From Spirochaetota bacterium (GTDB taxonomy: Bacteria; Spirochaetota; UBA4802; JAFGJZ01), in assembly GCA_022704645.1 (NCBI GenBank), contig JAKJGA010000002.1, positions 1 through 29,620 on the forward strand: a DNA stretch of 29,620 nucleotides. The letters run 5' to 3'. Position numbers and translations under genes: made by a program. Positions within the stretch are counted from its first letter, which is position 1; the number at the start of each line of letters is the position of its first letter. Shown piece after piece: positions 15,679 to 23,244 of this stretch. The notes beneath the pieces are model-generated. The model was given only the letters and a program-made list of their open reading frames with translations, did not search any database and had not been told where the DNA came from.

Positions 15679-17202
15679 CTATTTAATCAGGCCTTTCACT
15701 TTGCTGCCTGCTTTACTTTTTGCCTTGTCAGTCTGTTTCGCAGCTTCCTTTTTTGCCTTGTCCTTAGCCTTATCTTTGGCGGCATCGATTACTTCTCCGC
15801 CCGCTTCTTTTACAGCTTCTTTAACAACATCGTCAATTGAAGAAAGCTTCGGAGTAACAAGATCGGCGTTAGGTTTGGAAATATTTCCTTTGATTTTTTC
15901 CTTCAAAAATATTTCACCCTTATCGTTCAAAAGAGGCTTCAGAGCGATTTCTGCAATCTTAACAGGTGTGACGAATTTAGCAGCCTTGCCCTTAATTGCT
16001 TTTGATGCGAGTGCTTCAATGCGTTTCTTAACAGTTTCAGCATGCTTTTTCGCTATAGAAAGATCGGCGTCAATGTCGACAACCGAAGTTGCGATATTCA
16101 TGTTTCCATTAAACAAAAGAGTATAATCATCATTTGCAATCTTACCGTCTCTGAAAGAAACGACATTGTTCTTGTAATGAGCTGATACAAATCCATTTTT
16201 CCATTTAATTTCTTTTTTGAGAAAATCAAATTTTCCTGAATATTTCGAAAGCTGTTCAACATTAATCATTTCATTAAAAATCTGAAGGCCTGTAATCGTT
16301 CCGTAAGGCGATCCTGCACGAAGATTGATTTCAGGATTCAAAATACGAGTCGACTTATCAAAAGGAACTGCATTGCCTGTAACTTCAAAACCTACATCAA
16401 ATGACTCAACACTTCCCGATTTAGGTCTGCTCACAGTTTTTATTCCGCCCGAAATAACAAACATTGCATTGTCTTTATTCGACAGGTCTTTAGGATCAAC
16501 AACTATATCGTGAACTTTTGCTGTAACTTTATAAAGTACAAGACTCTGACCGGTTGTCTGATCGTAAATGTTTATCTGCGCATCCTGAAGTCCGACTGAA
16601 CCGATATTTACTGCAACCGGAAGATCATCCGCTTTCACCGGAGCACTGTCCTTAGGTTTTTCTGCAGGTGATATTTCTTTTTTCGGTTTATCTTTTTTTT
16701 CCGGAACAAGAAGATCAGAAAAATTAAACATTCCGTTTTTGTATCTGACGATGTTTATTTTTGCAGAATAAAGCATTACCTCGTTTAATACAAACTGCTT
16801 TTTAAGAAGCGGCGGAATAGAAAGCTTGAACTTGAATGATCCAAGCGCCGCGAAAACATCATTTTCAGCAACAGGCTTCCCTTTTAATGATTTCAGCTGT
16901 TCTTCTGTCTTAAAGTTTGATACTTTAACATCTTTGACTTCAATGCCGCTTACCGCAGAAAAAATACTGCTGTCAAACGAAGCAACACGAACCTGACGGT
17001 GAAGAACATTTTCAAGCTGTGATTCTATGAAATCTTTATCAACGATAATATAAACCGCGATCAGAATCCCGGCAAACAAAAGAACAAAAGAACCGCACAA
17101 TACCGCTAAAACTTTTAAAAGTTTAGATGAACTTTTTGATTTTTTAGCGGGAATAACTTTTTTTTTGGAACTTTTTTTAACTGGTTTAACTGGCTTTTTC
17201 AT
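15679..17202 (-). CDS. AsmA-family-like membrane-anchored protein
   Basis: This is a 507-aa protein. A very Lys-rich cytoplasmic tail (1-27) is followed by one membrane helix (about 28-52) and a large periplasmic part. The segment after the helix (DKDFIESQLENVLHRQVRV, then IFSAVSGIEVKDVKVSN) matches the AsmA N-terminal pattern. Repeated beta-strand-like amphipathic stretches continue to about 460. The last 45 residues are Ala/Lys-rich and disordered or helical. AsmA-like proteins are now viewed as bridge-like lipid carriers between inner and outer membranes. It has its own promoter and an AAGGGG ribosome-binding site 4 nt before the ATG. Confidence 0.8.
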   Translation of the reverse strand: MKKPVKPVKKSSKKKVIPAKKSKSSSKLLKVLAVLCGSFVLLFAGILIAVYIIVDKDFIESQLENVLHRQVRVASFDSSIFSAVSGIEVKDVKVSNFKTEEQLKSLKGKPVAENDVFAALGSFKFKLSIPPLLKKQFVLNEVMLYSAKINIVRYKNGMFNFSDLLVPEKKDKPKKEISPAEKPKDSAPVKADDLPVAVNIGSVGLQDAQINIYDQTTGQSLVLYKVTAKVHDIVVDPKDLSNKDNAMFVISGGIKTVSRPKSGSVESFDVGFEVTGNAVPFDKSTRILNPEINLRAGSPYGTITGLQIFNEMINVEQLSKYSGKFDFLKKEIKWKNGFVSAHYKNNVVSFRDGKIANDDYTLLFNGNMNIATSVVDIDADLSIAKKHAETVKKRIEALASKAIKGKAAKFVTPVKIAEIALKPLLNDKGEIFLKEKIKGNISKPNADLVTPKLSSIDDVVKEAVKEAGGEVIDAAKDKAKDKAKKEAAKQTDKAKSKAGSKVKGLIK

Positions 17203-17219
17203 AACACCCCTTTTTGCGT

Positions 17220-17248
17220 ATTTAATAAAATAAAAGAAATAAGGTCAA
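17220..17248 (-). promoter_or_regulatory. Promoter of the AsmA-like gene
   Basis: On the minus strand, TTGACC (17248-17243), a 17-nt spacer and TTAAAT (17225-17220) lie in the 51-nt gap after hrpB, in a very T-rich context. Confidence 0.5.
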
Positions 17249-17253
17249 GCTAA

Positions 17254-19644
17254 TTATAGAGAAGGATCTTCCGGCCAGTTATGTTTCGGATAACGGCCTT
17301 TCATTTCTTTACGGACTTCGATATAGCTGTTTTTCCAGAAATTCTTAATGTCACTTGTAACCTGAACAGGTCTTCCTGCAGGACTCAAAAGATTCATCAC
17401 AAGCGGTTCGCCGCAAACAAGCGGATTTTCATTCACACCGAACAGTTCCTGGATTCTCAAAGAAACCGAAGCCTTTGCGGATGAATAATCTATTCTCTTG
17501 CGTTTACCTTCTTTGAGCGATATAAATTCGGGAGCATATTTATCGAGCCGCTTCATAAGTTCATAACCGACATGAGCTGACAGAGCGGAATTAATATTCT
17601 CCTGCGGAAAAATTGAATTTGATTTGAAATCAGCATAATCAGCAAGCCATTCACATACAGTAGTTTTAATTTTTTCCGAACTGAAATCAGAAAATTCTTC
17701 CACTCTGCCTGATACATAATCAAGTCTTTCAATAAGCTGTCTGCTGTCATCCCCCAAAGGTAATGAATTCAACCCCTCTTTTTTCAGTTTCCTGTATGCC
17801 TCTTTCTTCAGAGTTAAATAGTCAACATCGCTCAAGGCACAAGGGTATTCCTCAACAGGCATCATGCCAATCATCTTTTTACGAAATGCCGAACACTGCC
17901 ATCCGCTCCATCTGATTTCATATATCAAAGGAGCGCCGCGCAGAAACCCGTCAATAAGCTCTTTTTTAATTTCAGAAAAAAGTAAAATGCGGTTTCCGCC
18001 GGAAGTTTCCGTAAGCGGTGCAACGATATACTGCGGCCCGGAAGAATATAAAACCGCCTGTTTTCCGAGAGAAAGAATATAATGAGTATTTTTATCGGAG
18101 CGGATTTTTCTACCGATTCTGTCCGGATATGCAGAAATCAATAGTTTTGAAATAAAAGCAATAACGACTTTTGACAATTCTCCTTTGATCCCGATTCTTT
18201 CACACAGCTTTTCAAATTCAGAAACAATTCTTGAATATTTATTCTTATTTTTGATTATATCTTCAATTATAATATCAATATCAGATGAAAGATTTCCGAA
18301 AGAACGCAGATCATCGTTCAATAATACCGCAAGGAGTACTGCAGTCTGCTTCTCACGTTCTTCAGAGTTTACAATCATGGAAGCCAGACGGGGATGAACG
18401 GATAATGATACAGCGAATTTCCCGCTTTCTGTAATTGTATCGTCATCGGTGATAAATCCAAGTCCCCTAAGAAGAGTTACAGCCTCGGAAAGAGCTGAGA
18501 CGGGCGGATTTTCCGGAAAATTCAAACTCATATCAGAAAGTGAACCCCATAGCGCATTTTCAAGAGCAAAACCTGAAAGATCAGAACATAATATCTCTGA
18601 AACATCATGAGGCATCCTGTAATCTTTTTCATCCCAGTATCTGTAGGCAATACCCGGGGCAACACGACCGGCTCTTCCTGATCTCTGCGTCGAAGATGAT
18701 GCTGAACTTTCAATAGTAATACGGTGATTCATTCCGCTTTGAGGATCGTATCTAAGCTTGCGTACCAACCCGGAATCAACAACAGCTCTCACTGAATTTA
18801 TTGTTATGCTTGTTTCAGCAACATTCGTTGAAAGAATAACAGCCTGTTTATCATTCATTGTACGTCTCACAACCGCTGACTGCTCCGAAGGAGACATGCT
18901 TCCATGAAGGAGAAATATTTCTCCTTTAAAATTTCCGCTTCTGAGTTTCTCTTCTGTGCGTTTCATTTCTTTCAATCCCGGAAGGAATACAAGCACATCA
19001 CCTTCCCCGTCAAGATCACGAAGAGCAAGAGAAATCAGCCTGCATATTCCGTCTTCAAGATATTCATTCTTTTGAGGAGGCATATACTTCAATGAAACAG
19101 GAAAACTTCTTCCTTCAACATTTACTGAAGGCCAATCTGACAAATATCCGTTAAAAGAATCCGCAGAAAGCGTCGCCGACATAATAAGAATTTTCAGATC
19201 ATTTCTTATCAGAGACTTCGCGTCGATAAGAAATGCAAGCGACAAGTCAGAACTTATACTCCGCTCATGAAATTCATCAAGAATCACAGCATCAATTCCG
19301 CTAAGAGAAGGATCAGACTGAATCATACGGAGAAAAACCCCGTCTGTCACAACTTCTATTTTTTCTCCGCGAATTTTATCGTAACGTGTAATAAGCCCGA
19401 CTCTTCCGCCGGGTTTCTCGCCGATCAATGAAGCTATTCTCTCGGCACAGCTCCTCGCCGCAAGCCGTCTTGGCTGGGTTACAATAATTTTACCTGAAAT
19501 CTTTTCAGAAATGGCAAGCGGAACGAGGCTCGTTTTCCCCGCTCCGGCAGATGCCTGAAGAATCAGATTGGACTCTTCAAGCAGACGCGAACATATCTCA
19601 TCCAGACGCGGATAAACGGGAAGATTTCTGACTTCATCATTCAT
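17254..19644 (-). CDS. hrpB: ATP-dependent DExH helicase HrpB
   Basis: The protein is 796 aa, close to E. coli HrpB (about 810). Motif I is GAGKTS (34-39), motif II is DEFHERS (near 118), and motif III is MSATL. The second RecA domain has the STNVAETSITI and QRSGRAGR motifs. Helicase-associated and HrpB C-terminal domains follow (the PAGRPVQVTSDIKNFW stretch near the end is diagnostic). HrpB is a DEAH-box helicase of uncertain substrate, probably RNA. It starts 7 nt after the purN stop and is the last gene of the PP-loop-purN-hrpB operon. Confidence 0.95.
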   Translation of the reverse strand: MNDEVRNLPVYPRLDEICSRLLEESNLILQASAGAGKTSLVPLAISEKISGKIIVTQPRRLAARSCAERIASLIGEKPGGRVGLITRYDKIRGEKIEVVTDGVFLRMIQSDPSLSGIDAVILDEFHERSISSDLSLAFLIDAKSLIRNDLKILIMSATLSADSFNGYLSDWPSVNVEGRSFPVSLKYMPPQKNEYLEDGICRLISLALRDLDGEGDVLVFLPGLKEMKRTEEKLRSGNFKGEIFLLHGSMSPSEQSAVVRRTMNDKQAVILSTNVAETSITINSVRAVVDSGLVRKLRYDPQSGMNHRITIESSASSSTQRSGRAGRVAPGIAYRYWDEKDYRMPHDVSEILCSDLSGFALENALWGSLSDMSLNFPENPPVSALSEAVTLLRGLGFITDDDTITESGKFAVSLSVHPRLASMIVNSEEREKQTAVLLAVLLNDDLRSFGNLSSDIDIIIEDIIKNKNKYSRIVSEFEKLCERIGIKGELSKVVIAFISKLLISAYPDRIGRKIRSDKNTHYILSLGKQAVLYSSGPQYIVAPLTETSGGNRILLFSEIKKELIDGFLRGAPLIYEIRWSGWQCSAFRKKMIGMMPVEEYPCALSDVDYLTLKKEAYRKLKKEGLNSLPLGDDSRQLIERLDYVSGRVEEFSDFSSEKIKTTVCEWLADYADFKSNSIFPQENINSALSAHVGYELMKRLDKYAPEFISLKEGKRKRIDYSSAKASVSLRIQELFGVNENPLVCGEPLVMNLLSPAGRPVQVTSDIKNFWKNSYIEVRKEMKGRYPKHNWPEDPSL

Positions 19645-19651
19645 TTCTGAA

Positions 19652-20260
19652 TCAATTCTGCCTTATTGATATTTTCCTGTCATGAATGATGATCCTGTCT
19701 TCGCAGAAATATTTTACGGCAAGCGGATATACTTTATGTTCTTCTCTTAAAATCTTTGCACTCAATGATTCTTCCGTGTCATCATCACTTACATCAACTG
19801 CGCTTTGCAGAATTACCGGCCCTGTATCGGTTCCTTCATCAACGAAATGCACGGTGCATCCGGCTATTTTAACACCGTAATCAATTGCCTGCTTTTGAGC
19901 GTGAAGCCCCGGAAAAGAAGGCAATAATGCAGGATGTATATTCATGATCCTGTTTCTGAATTCATTTATCAGATAAGTAGAAATGATTCTCATATAGCCC
20001 GCAGCACAAATAAGATCCGTGGAATGCGAACGTAATATCGAACAAATCTCAGCTTCATATTCTTCTTTTGAAGAATAACTTTTCGGATTTACAAAAAAAT
20101 ACGGAATTCCGAGGGAACGCGCCGTATCAAAAGCCTTTACTCCGTCAACATTGGAAATAACAACACCGTTCTCAGCAGATATAAAACCCGATTTGATACT
20201 CTCGGCAATCGCCTTAAAGTTTGATCCGCGGCCTGATACAAGATAGGAAATTTTCTTCAT
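19652..20260 (-). CDS. purN: Phosphoribosylglycinamide formyltransferase PurN
   Basis: The 202-aa enzyme transfers a formyl group from 10-formyl-THF to GAR in purine synthesis. The N-terminal loop LVSGRGSNFKA binds GAR phosphate. The catalytic triad is N107, H109 (in IMNIHPALLPSFPG) and D145 (in DEGTDTGP), each one position later than in E. coli. The length is normal. The ATG overlaps the preceding PP-loop gene's stop by 4 nt, so the two are coupled. No other pur gene is nearby. Confidence 0.96.
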   Translation of the reverse strand: MKKISYLVSGRGSNFKAIAESIKSGFISAENGVVISNVDGVKAFDTARSLGIPYFFVNPKSYSSKEEYEAEICSILRSHSTDLICAAGYMRIISTYLINEFRNRIMNIHPALLPSFPGLHAQKQAIDYGVKIAGCTVHFVDEGTDTGPVILQSAVDVSDDDTEESLSAKILREEHKVYPLAVKYFCEDRIIIHDRKISIRQN

Positions 20261-21258
20261 GCGATCCTCACTGAATCAAGAAAGATATCATCGGCTGCTT
20301 TATCAGCCGTAACAGTAAATTCGGAATTATTTCCGCGTACGGTAATGGTATTTGTTTTATCCGCATCAGGTTTTCCGTGACGGTAAAGAATAGTATAAGC
20401 TGTTTCAAGATCTTTTTCAGAGGCTTTGCCGCGGATAAAACCAACAGGGCCCTTAAAATTAGAAATCAGATACATGTCTGATTCATTCGAATATTTATCA
20501 AGAATTTCCGTCTCTTCCGCATTGCGTGATACGATAAGCTTGCAGGAAGATGAGAGCCTGTAATGACGTCCTACACTTAATAAATAAATATCTATATCAT
20601 GGTAATCCGGATGTACAGAAAAAAGATCCTTCAGTCTTGCAGAATAAGTTACATCAGTGAACAGACATCCGCCGGCAGGTGAAGCATACTCTTCAATGCC
20701 GTACTCACGCGCTAAGGCGAACTGCCTGTCTCTTCCCCGACCGCTGAAATCAAGAAGCCTTTCCCTGTCTACAAGTCCTTCTCTTTCAACTTTTATCGGG
20801 TTCAATAGTTTAGCCGAAAGAGGACGAAGAAGAAAATCTTTTAATGACGATTCTTTTTCTATAAGATTCATTTTATTGCGCTGCTGCGACATCGGTCTCT
20901 GACCGACAACTTCACCGGTAGCGACAAAATCATAACCGTGCTTTCTCATATATTCCGCAGCATAACGGAGAAAAAATATTTTACAGTCAACGCACGGATT
21001 CATGTTCTTTCCGTAACCGTATGAAGGATTTTTCAGCATTTCCATATATTCAGATCCGGTGCGGATATGCTCAACCTTTAAACCGATTCTTTCGGCATAA
21101 AGCGCAGCTTTGGTTTGATCCGGGTCGGCATGCGGCGGAAAAAAAGGAAGAAGGAAATGAATACCGATTAACTCAATGTTTTGTTCAAGAAGAACCCTGG
21201 CGGCAAGAAGCGAATCGAGCCCGCCCGAATATAATAAAATGCCTTTTGCTTTTTTCAT
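20257..21258 (-). CDS. MnmA/ThiI-like PP-loop ATP pyrophosphatase, probable tRNA thiolation
   Basis: This is a 333-aa cytoplasmic protein. The PP-loop is SGGLDS (11-16). Further on come NPCVDCK (C89, C92), a TGEVVGQRPMSQ motif (114-125) and AGGCLFTD (C198). The Cys pair arrangement recalls the two catalytic cysteines of tRNA 2-thiouridylase MnmA and 4-thiouridine enzymes, which adenylate the base and then add sulfur. Residues 205-333 form a separate C-terminal domain, possibly the NFACT-R-like RNA-binding domain found in this subfamily. It is shorter than true MnmA (about 360 aa), so I call it MnmA-like, with the exact target base unknown. It is the first gene of the operon with purN and hrpB, and its ribosome-binding site is weak. 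Confidence 0.82.
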   Translation of the reverse strand: MKKAKGILLYSGGLDSLLAARVLLEQNIELIGIHFLLPFFPPHADPDQTKAALYAERIGLKVEHIRTGSEYMEMLKNPSYGYGKNMNPCVDCKIFFLRYAAEYMRKHGYDFVATGEVVGQRPMSQQRNKMNLIEKESSLKDFLLRPLSAKLLNPIKVEREGLVDRERLLDFSGRGRDRQFALAREYGIEEYASPAGGCLFTDVTYSARLKDLFSVHPDYHDIDIYLLSVGRHYRLSSSCKLIVSRNAEETEILDKYSNESDMYLISNFKGPVGFIRGKASEKDLETAYTILYRHGKPDADKTNTITVRGNNSEFTVTADKAADDIFLDSVRIA

Positions 21259-21310
21259 TGCTCAAAGCTAAAAAATATGCCGAGAACGTCAATATTAATC
21301 CTTCTGCAGG

Positions 21311-21985
21311 CTACTGATTATCAACACGGAAATAGATGCGCTTCCACTTGTATGAGCCTTCCTTGTAGAACGATGTAACATAAAAATCCTGCTCTGTAGC
21401 TTTTTCGATTACATCTAAGGCTATCTTGTTTGAATTATCCGCAATTTCAATGTCGTTATCAGCCGTGAGAATGAGCTTCACTTTATCATCTGTTACCGAA
21501 GAGATATTGTCATAAACCTTTTCGTCGGTAGAATCGTATTTCTGAGAATCCATATATTCGAGGTATCCGTAATAATCGAAATAATCACCGAATTCCTGAA
21601 TCGATGCCGAGAAAAAATCTGCACAAGGATAAACAATCACGTGGAAAAAACCGGCAGCCTTCTCACCCTGACCGACTCTTTTAACGAGCTGACGAAGCAT
21701 GGAAAACTGGGTATTTATTATTAGTTCATTCATTATGAATTTTATATGACGTTTTTTCATCCATTCGAAAGAATGAATCATCTTTTCAATTCGCGCTTTA
21801 AAATCTTTATAATGAATTTCGCCGAGCCCCACCACGAAAATATAAGGGCCGATGATTCTGCCGTTTTTATCGTAGGATGCTTCAACTATGACGCGATTTT
21901 TCTGTTCGTTGAGTTTGCGTCTGTATTCGAAGGGAACAAGTTCGTTAAAATCGCTGATCTCTTTCATAATGCTATTTAAACCCAT
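21311..21985 (-). CDS. Unknown cytoplasmic protein behind a structured RNA
   Basis: I do not recognise the family of this protein. From ATG 21985 it has 224 aa, and from ATG 21967 it has 218. No signal peptide or membrane helix is seen. The sequence mixes strands and helices, with an aromatic-rich patch (about 130-155: FFSAS, FGDYFDYYGYLEYM), a charged segment IEKMIHSFEWMKKRH near 66-80, and a C-terminal KWKRIYFRV. No ribosome-binding site precedes either ATG. A promoter (TTGACT-17-TTAAAT) ends 6 nt before 21967, favouring that start as a leaderless message. The structured RNA upstream may also run into it. It is followed by the PP-loop gene after 52 nt. Confidence 0.72.
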   Translation of the reverse strand: MGLNSIMKEISDFNELVPFEYRRKLNEQKNRVIVEASYDKNGRIIGPYIFVVGLGEIHYKDFKARIEKMIHSFEWMKKRHIKFIMNELIINTQFSMLRQLVKRVGQGEKAAGFFHVIVYPCADFFSASIQEFGDYFDYYGYLEYMDSQKYDSTDEKVYDNISSVTDDKVKLILTADNDIEIADNSNKIALDVIEKATEQDFYVTSFYKEGSYKWKRIYFRVDNQ

Positions 21986-22002
21986 ATTTTTTTATTAGTC
22001 AA
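21974..22002 (-). promoter_or_regulatory. Possible proximal promoter of the unknown protein gene
   Basis: On the minus strand, TTGACT (22002-21997), a 17-nt spacer and TTAAAT (21979-21974) end 6 nt before ATG 21967 and overlap the more upstream ATG 21985. If used, only the shorter protein is made and the message has almost no leader. Confidence 0.45.
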
Positions 22003-22028
22003 ATCATTAATAAATATACACCACAGAT

Positions 22029-22052
22029 AAAAAAAGCGAGCCGAAGCCCGCC
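22029..22052 (-). terminator. UUCG-loop intrinsic terminator of the structured RNA
   Basis: Read on the minus strand, GCGGGC, TTCG, GCTCGC (22051-22036) is a 6-bp stem with one G-T pair closed by the stable UUCG tetraloop, followed at once by seven T (22035-22029). This is a textbook intrinsic terminator. Confidence 0.88.
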
Positions 22053-22150
22053 AACAAAATATTAAGAAGGGTGAAGATGTAACAGCCGATCCGATGTCCC
22101 GGCGCTATTAGAAAGGGGATTATAACGCACCGGAACCATCGGCTATCAAT
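22029..22150 (-). ncRNA. Predicted structured RNA, sRNA or attenuating leader
   Basis: On the minus strand a promoter (22184-22157) predicts a start near 22150, and an intrinsic terminator ends the RNA near 22029, giving about 122 nt. A strong hairpin occupies 22142-22091: CCGATG pairs with CATCGG, then after one bulged base a further 9 bp pair, closing a 21-nt loop (22126-22106) that carries AUCCCCUUU. An alternative outer stem pairs AGCCGAT (22144-22138) with ATCGGCT (22090-22084). The single-stranded linker carries UUCACCCUUCUU. Both C-rich segments are complementary to Shine-Dalgarno sequences. It matches no SRP RNA, tmRNA or 6S signature that I know. The next gene downstream on the same strand starts 44-62 nt after the terminator, so a cis-acting role is equally possible. 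Confidence 0.7.
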
Positions 22151-22156
22151 AAGGAC

Positions 22157-22184
22157 ATAATAAGCTACATAATAAAACTGTCAA
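22157..22184 (-). promoter_or_regulatory. Strong promoter of the structured RNA with an A-rich UP-like region
   Basis: On the minus strand TTGACA (22184-22179), a 16-nt spacer and TATTAT (22162-22157) are present. Upstream on that strand (about 22208-22255) lie runs of A that resemble an UP element. It points away from rpoD, whose own promoter lies in the same gap. Confidence 0.75.
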
Positions 22185-22330
22185 TTAAAATCCGTCCGGT
22201 TGGTATTTTTTTGTTTTGTTTTTAGACTTTTTTATCATTTTTTAGAACAATCCGGGTTTTTTAAGGGTTTATCCTATAAATACTGTCATTGTATATCGTA
22301 AAACACAGTTTTTCAGGAAACTGACGCTTA

Positions 22331-22336
22331 TATAAT
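22331..22336 (+). promoter_or_regulatory. Possible -10 box of rpoD
   Basis: A perfect TATAAT lies 32 nt before the preferred rpoD ATG. The expected -35 position (about 22308-22313) reads only GTTTTT, so the promoter is weak or of another type. The rest of the gap between the structured RNA and rpoD (22190-22330) is T-rich on this strand, and I see no other feature in it. Confidence 0.4.
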
Positions 22337-22368
22337 ATTTTTAATTGAAAAATGAGGTATCTCAGGAG

Positions 22369-23244
22369 ATGATTGACATTATGAAGAACAGCAGTCTTCA
22401 AAAAAGCCGTGATACAACGGATTCGTCTCTAACATGGTATCTTGACAGAATAAACAAGATTCCGATGCTCACGAGAGAGGAAGAGGATCTCTATGCCCGT
22501 TTAGCGAAAAACGGCGATCCGGAAGCAAAAAACGTGCTGGTAAAATCAAATCTCAGGTTTGTGGTATCCGTAGCAAAAAAATATCAGACTAACGGAATCT
22601 CTCTGCTCGACCTCATCAACGAAGGAAACATGGGTCTTATCAAGGCCGCCGAGAAATTCGATCCGGATAAAGGATTTCATTTTATATCTTATGCTGTGTG
22701 GTGGATTAGACAGGCAATAATGCTTGCTATTTCACAAAAAACATCACTGATCAGAATTCCGCTCAACAGAAGCGCCGACCTTCAAAAAGTCGAAAAAGTT
22801 CATAAATCGCTCGAATCCAAGCTTCACAGGGAACCTACTGCCGAGGAAATATCCGAAGGCCTCGACATGAACAATGACCAGCTCAGCTACCTGAAAAATA
22901 TTCCCCAGGAATTCGTTTCTCTTGATGCGGCTATGAGCGATTCTGATGATACACCGATCGTCAACATGATTGAAGATGACAGAGGAGATTCGCCGGATAA
23001 AGAAGTTTTAAATCAGACATTATCAAATGAAATAAAAAATATTCTCGAAACGCTTACCAAATCAGAAAGAGAAATAATCAAAATGCGTTTCGGTCTTGAT
23101 GAGCATAAACCGATGTCGCTTCAGCAGATAGGAGACAAATACGGTCTCTCAAAGGAACGCATACGCCAGATCGAAAAGAAGGCTCTAAGAAAACTTAATG
23201 CATCCCCTATCCGCCGCAACCTTGAAGGTTTTATGGGAGAATGA
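22369..23244 (+). CDS. rpoD: Principal-type sigma-70 factor (RpoD/RpoS family, short form)
   Basis: From ATG 22369 the protein is 291 aa. TTG 22345 and ATG 22381 are alternatives, and no start has an ideal ribosome-binding site. Region 1.2 (SLTWYLDRINKIPMLTREEE), region 2 (VKSNLRFVVSVAKKY, DLINEGNMGLIKAAEKFD, FISYAVWWIRQAI), region 3 and region 4.2 (SLQQIGDKYGLSKERIRQIEKKALRKL) are all complete. Region 1.1 and the non-conserved insert are absent. The FISYAVWWIRQAI form is that of Bacteroidetes/Chlorobi primary sigma factors. It directs RNA polymerase to -35/-10 promoters, matching the many TTGACA boxes in this window. It could instead be a group 2 paralogue. Its stop abuts the ppk stop on the other strand with no gap. 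Confidence 0.9.
   Translation: MIDIMKNSSLQKSRDTTDSSLTWYLDRINKIPMLTREEEDLYARLAKNGDPEAKNVLVKSNLRFVVSVAKKYQTNGISLLDLINEGNMGLIKAAEKFDPDKGFHFISYAVWWIRQAIMLAISQKTSLIRIPLNRSADLQKVEKVHKSLESKLHREPTAEEISEGLDMNNDQLSYLKNIPQEFVSLDAAMSDSDDTPIVNMIEDDRGDSPDKEVLNQTLSNEIKNILETLTKSEREIIKMRFGLDEHKPMSLQQIGDKYGLSKERIRQIEKKALRKLNASPIRRNLEGFMGE

Noticed and set aside
15635..16126. 163-aa open frame opposite the AsmA-like gene
   Set aside because: It is antisense to the Ala/Lys-rich 3' part of the AsmA-like gene. Low-complexity codons leave the reverse frame open, and it shows no ribosome-binding site or motif.
22029..22150. SRP RNA, tmRNA or 6S RNA
   Set aside because: There is no GGAAGCAGC-type SRP apical motif, no tmRNA tag frame or tRNA-like ends, and the length and single large loop do not fit 6S RNA.
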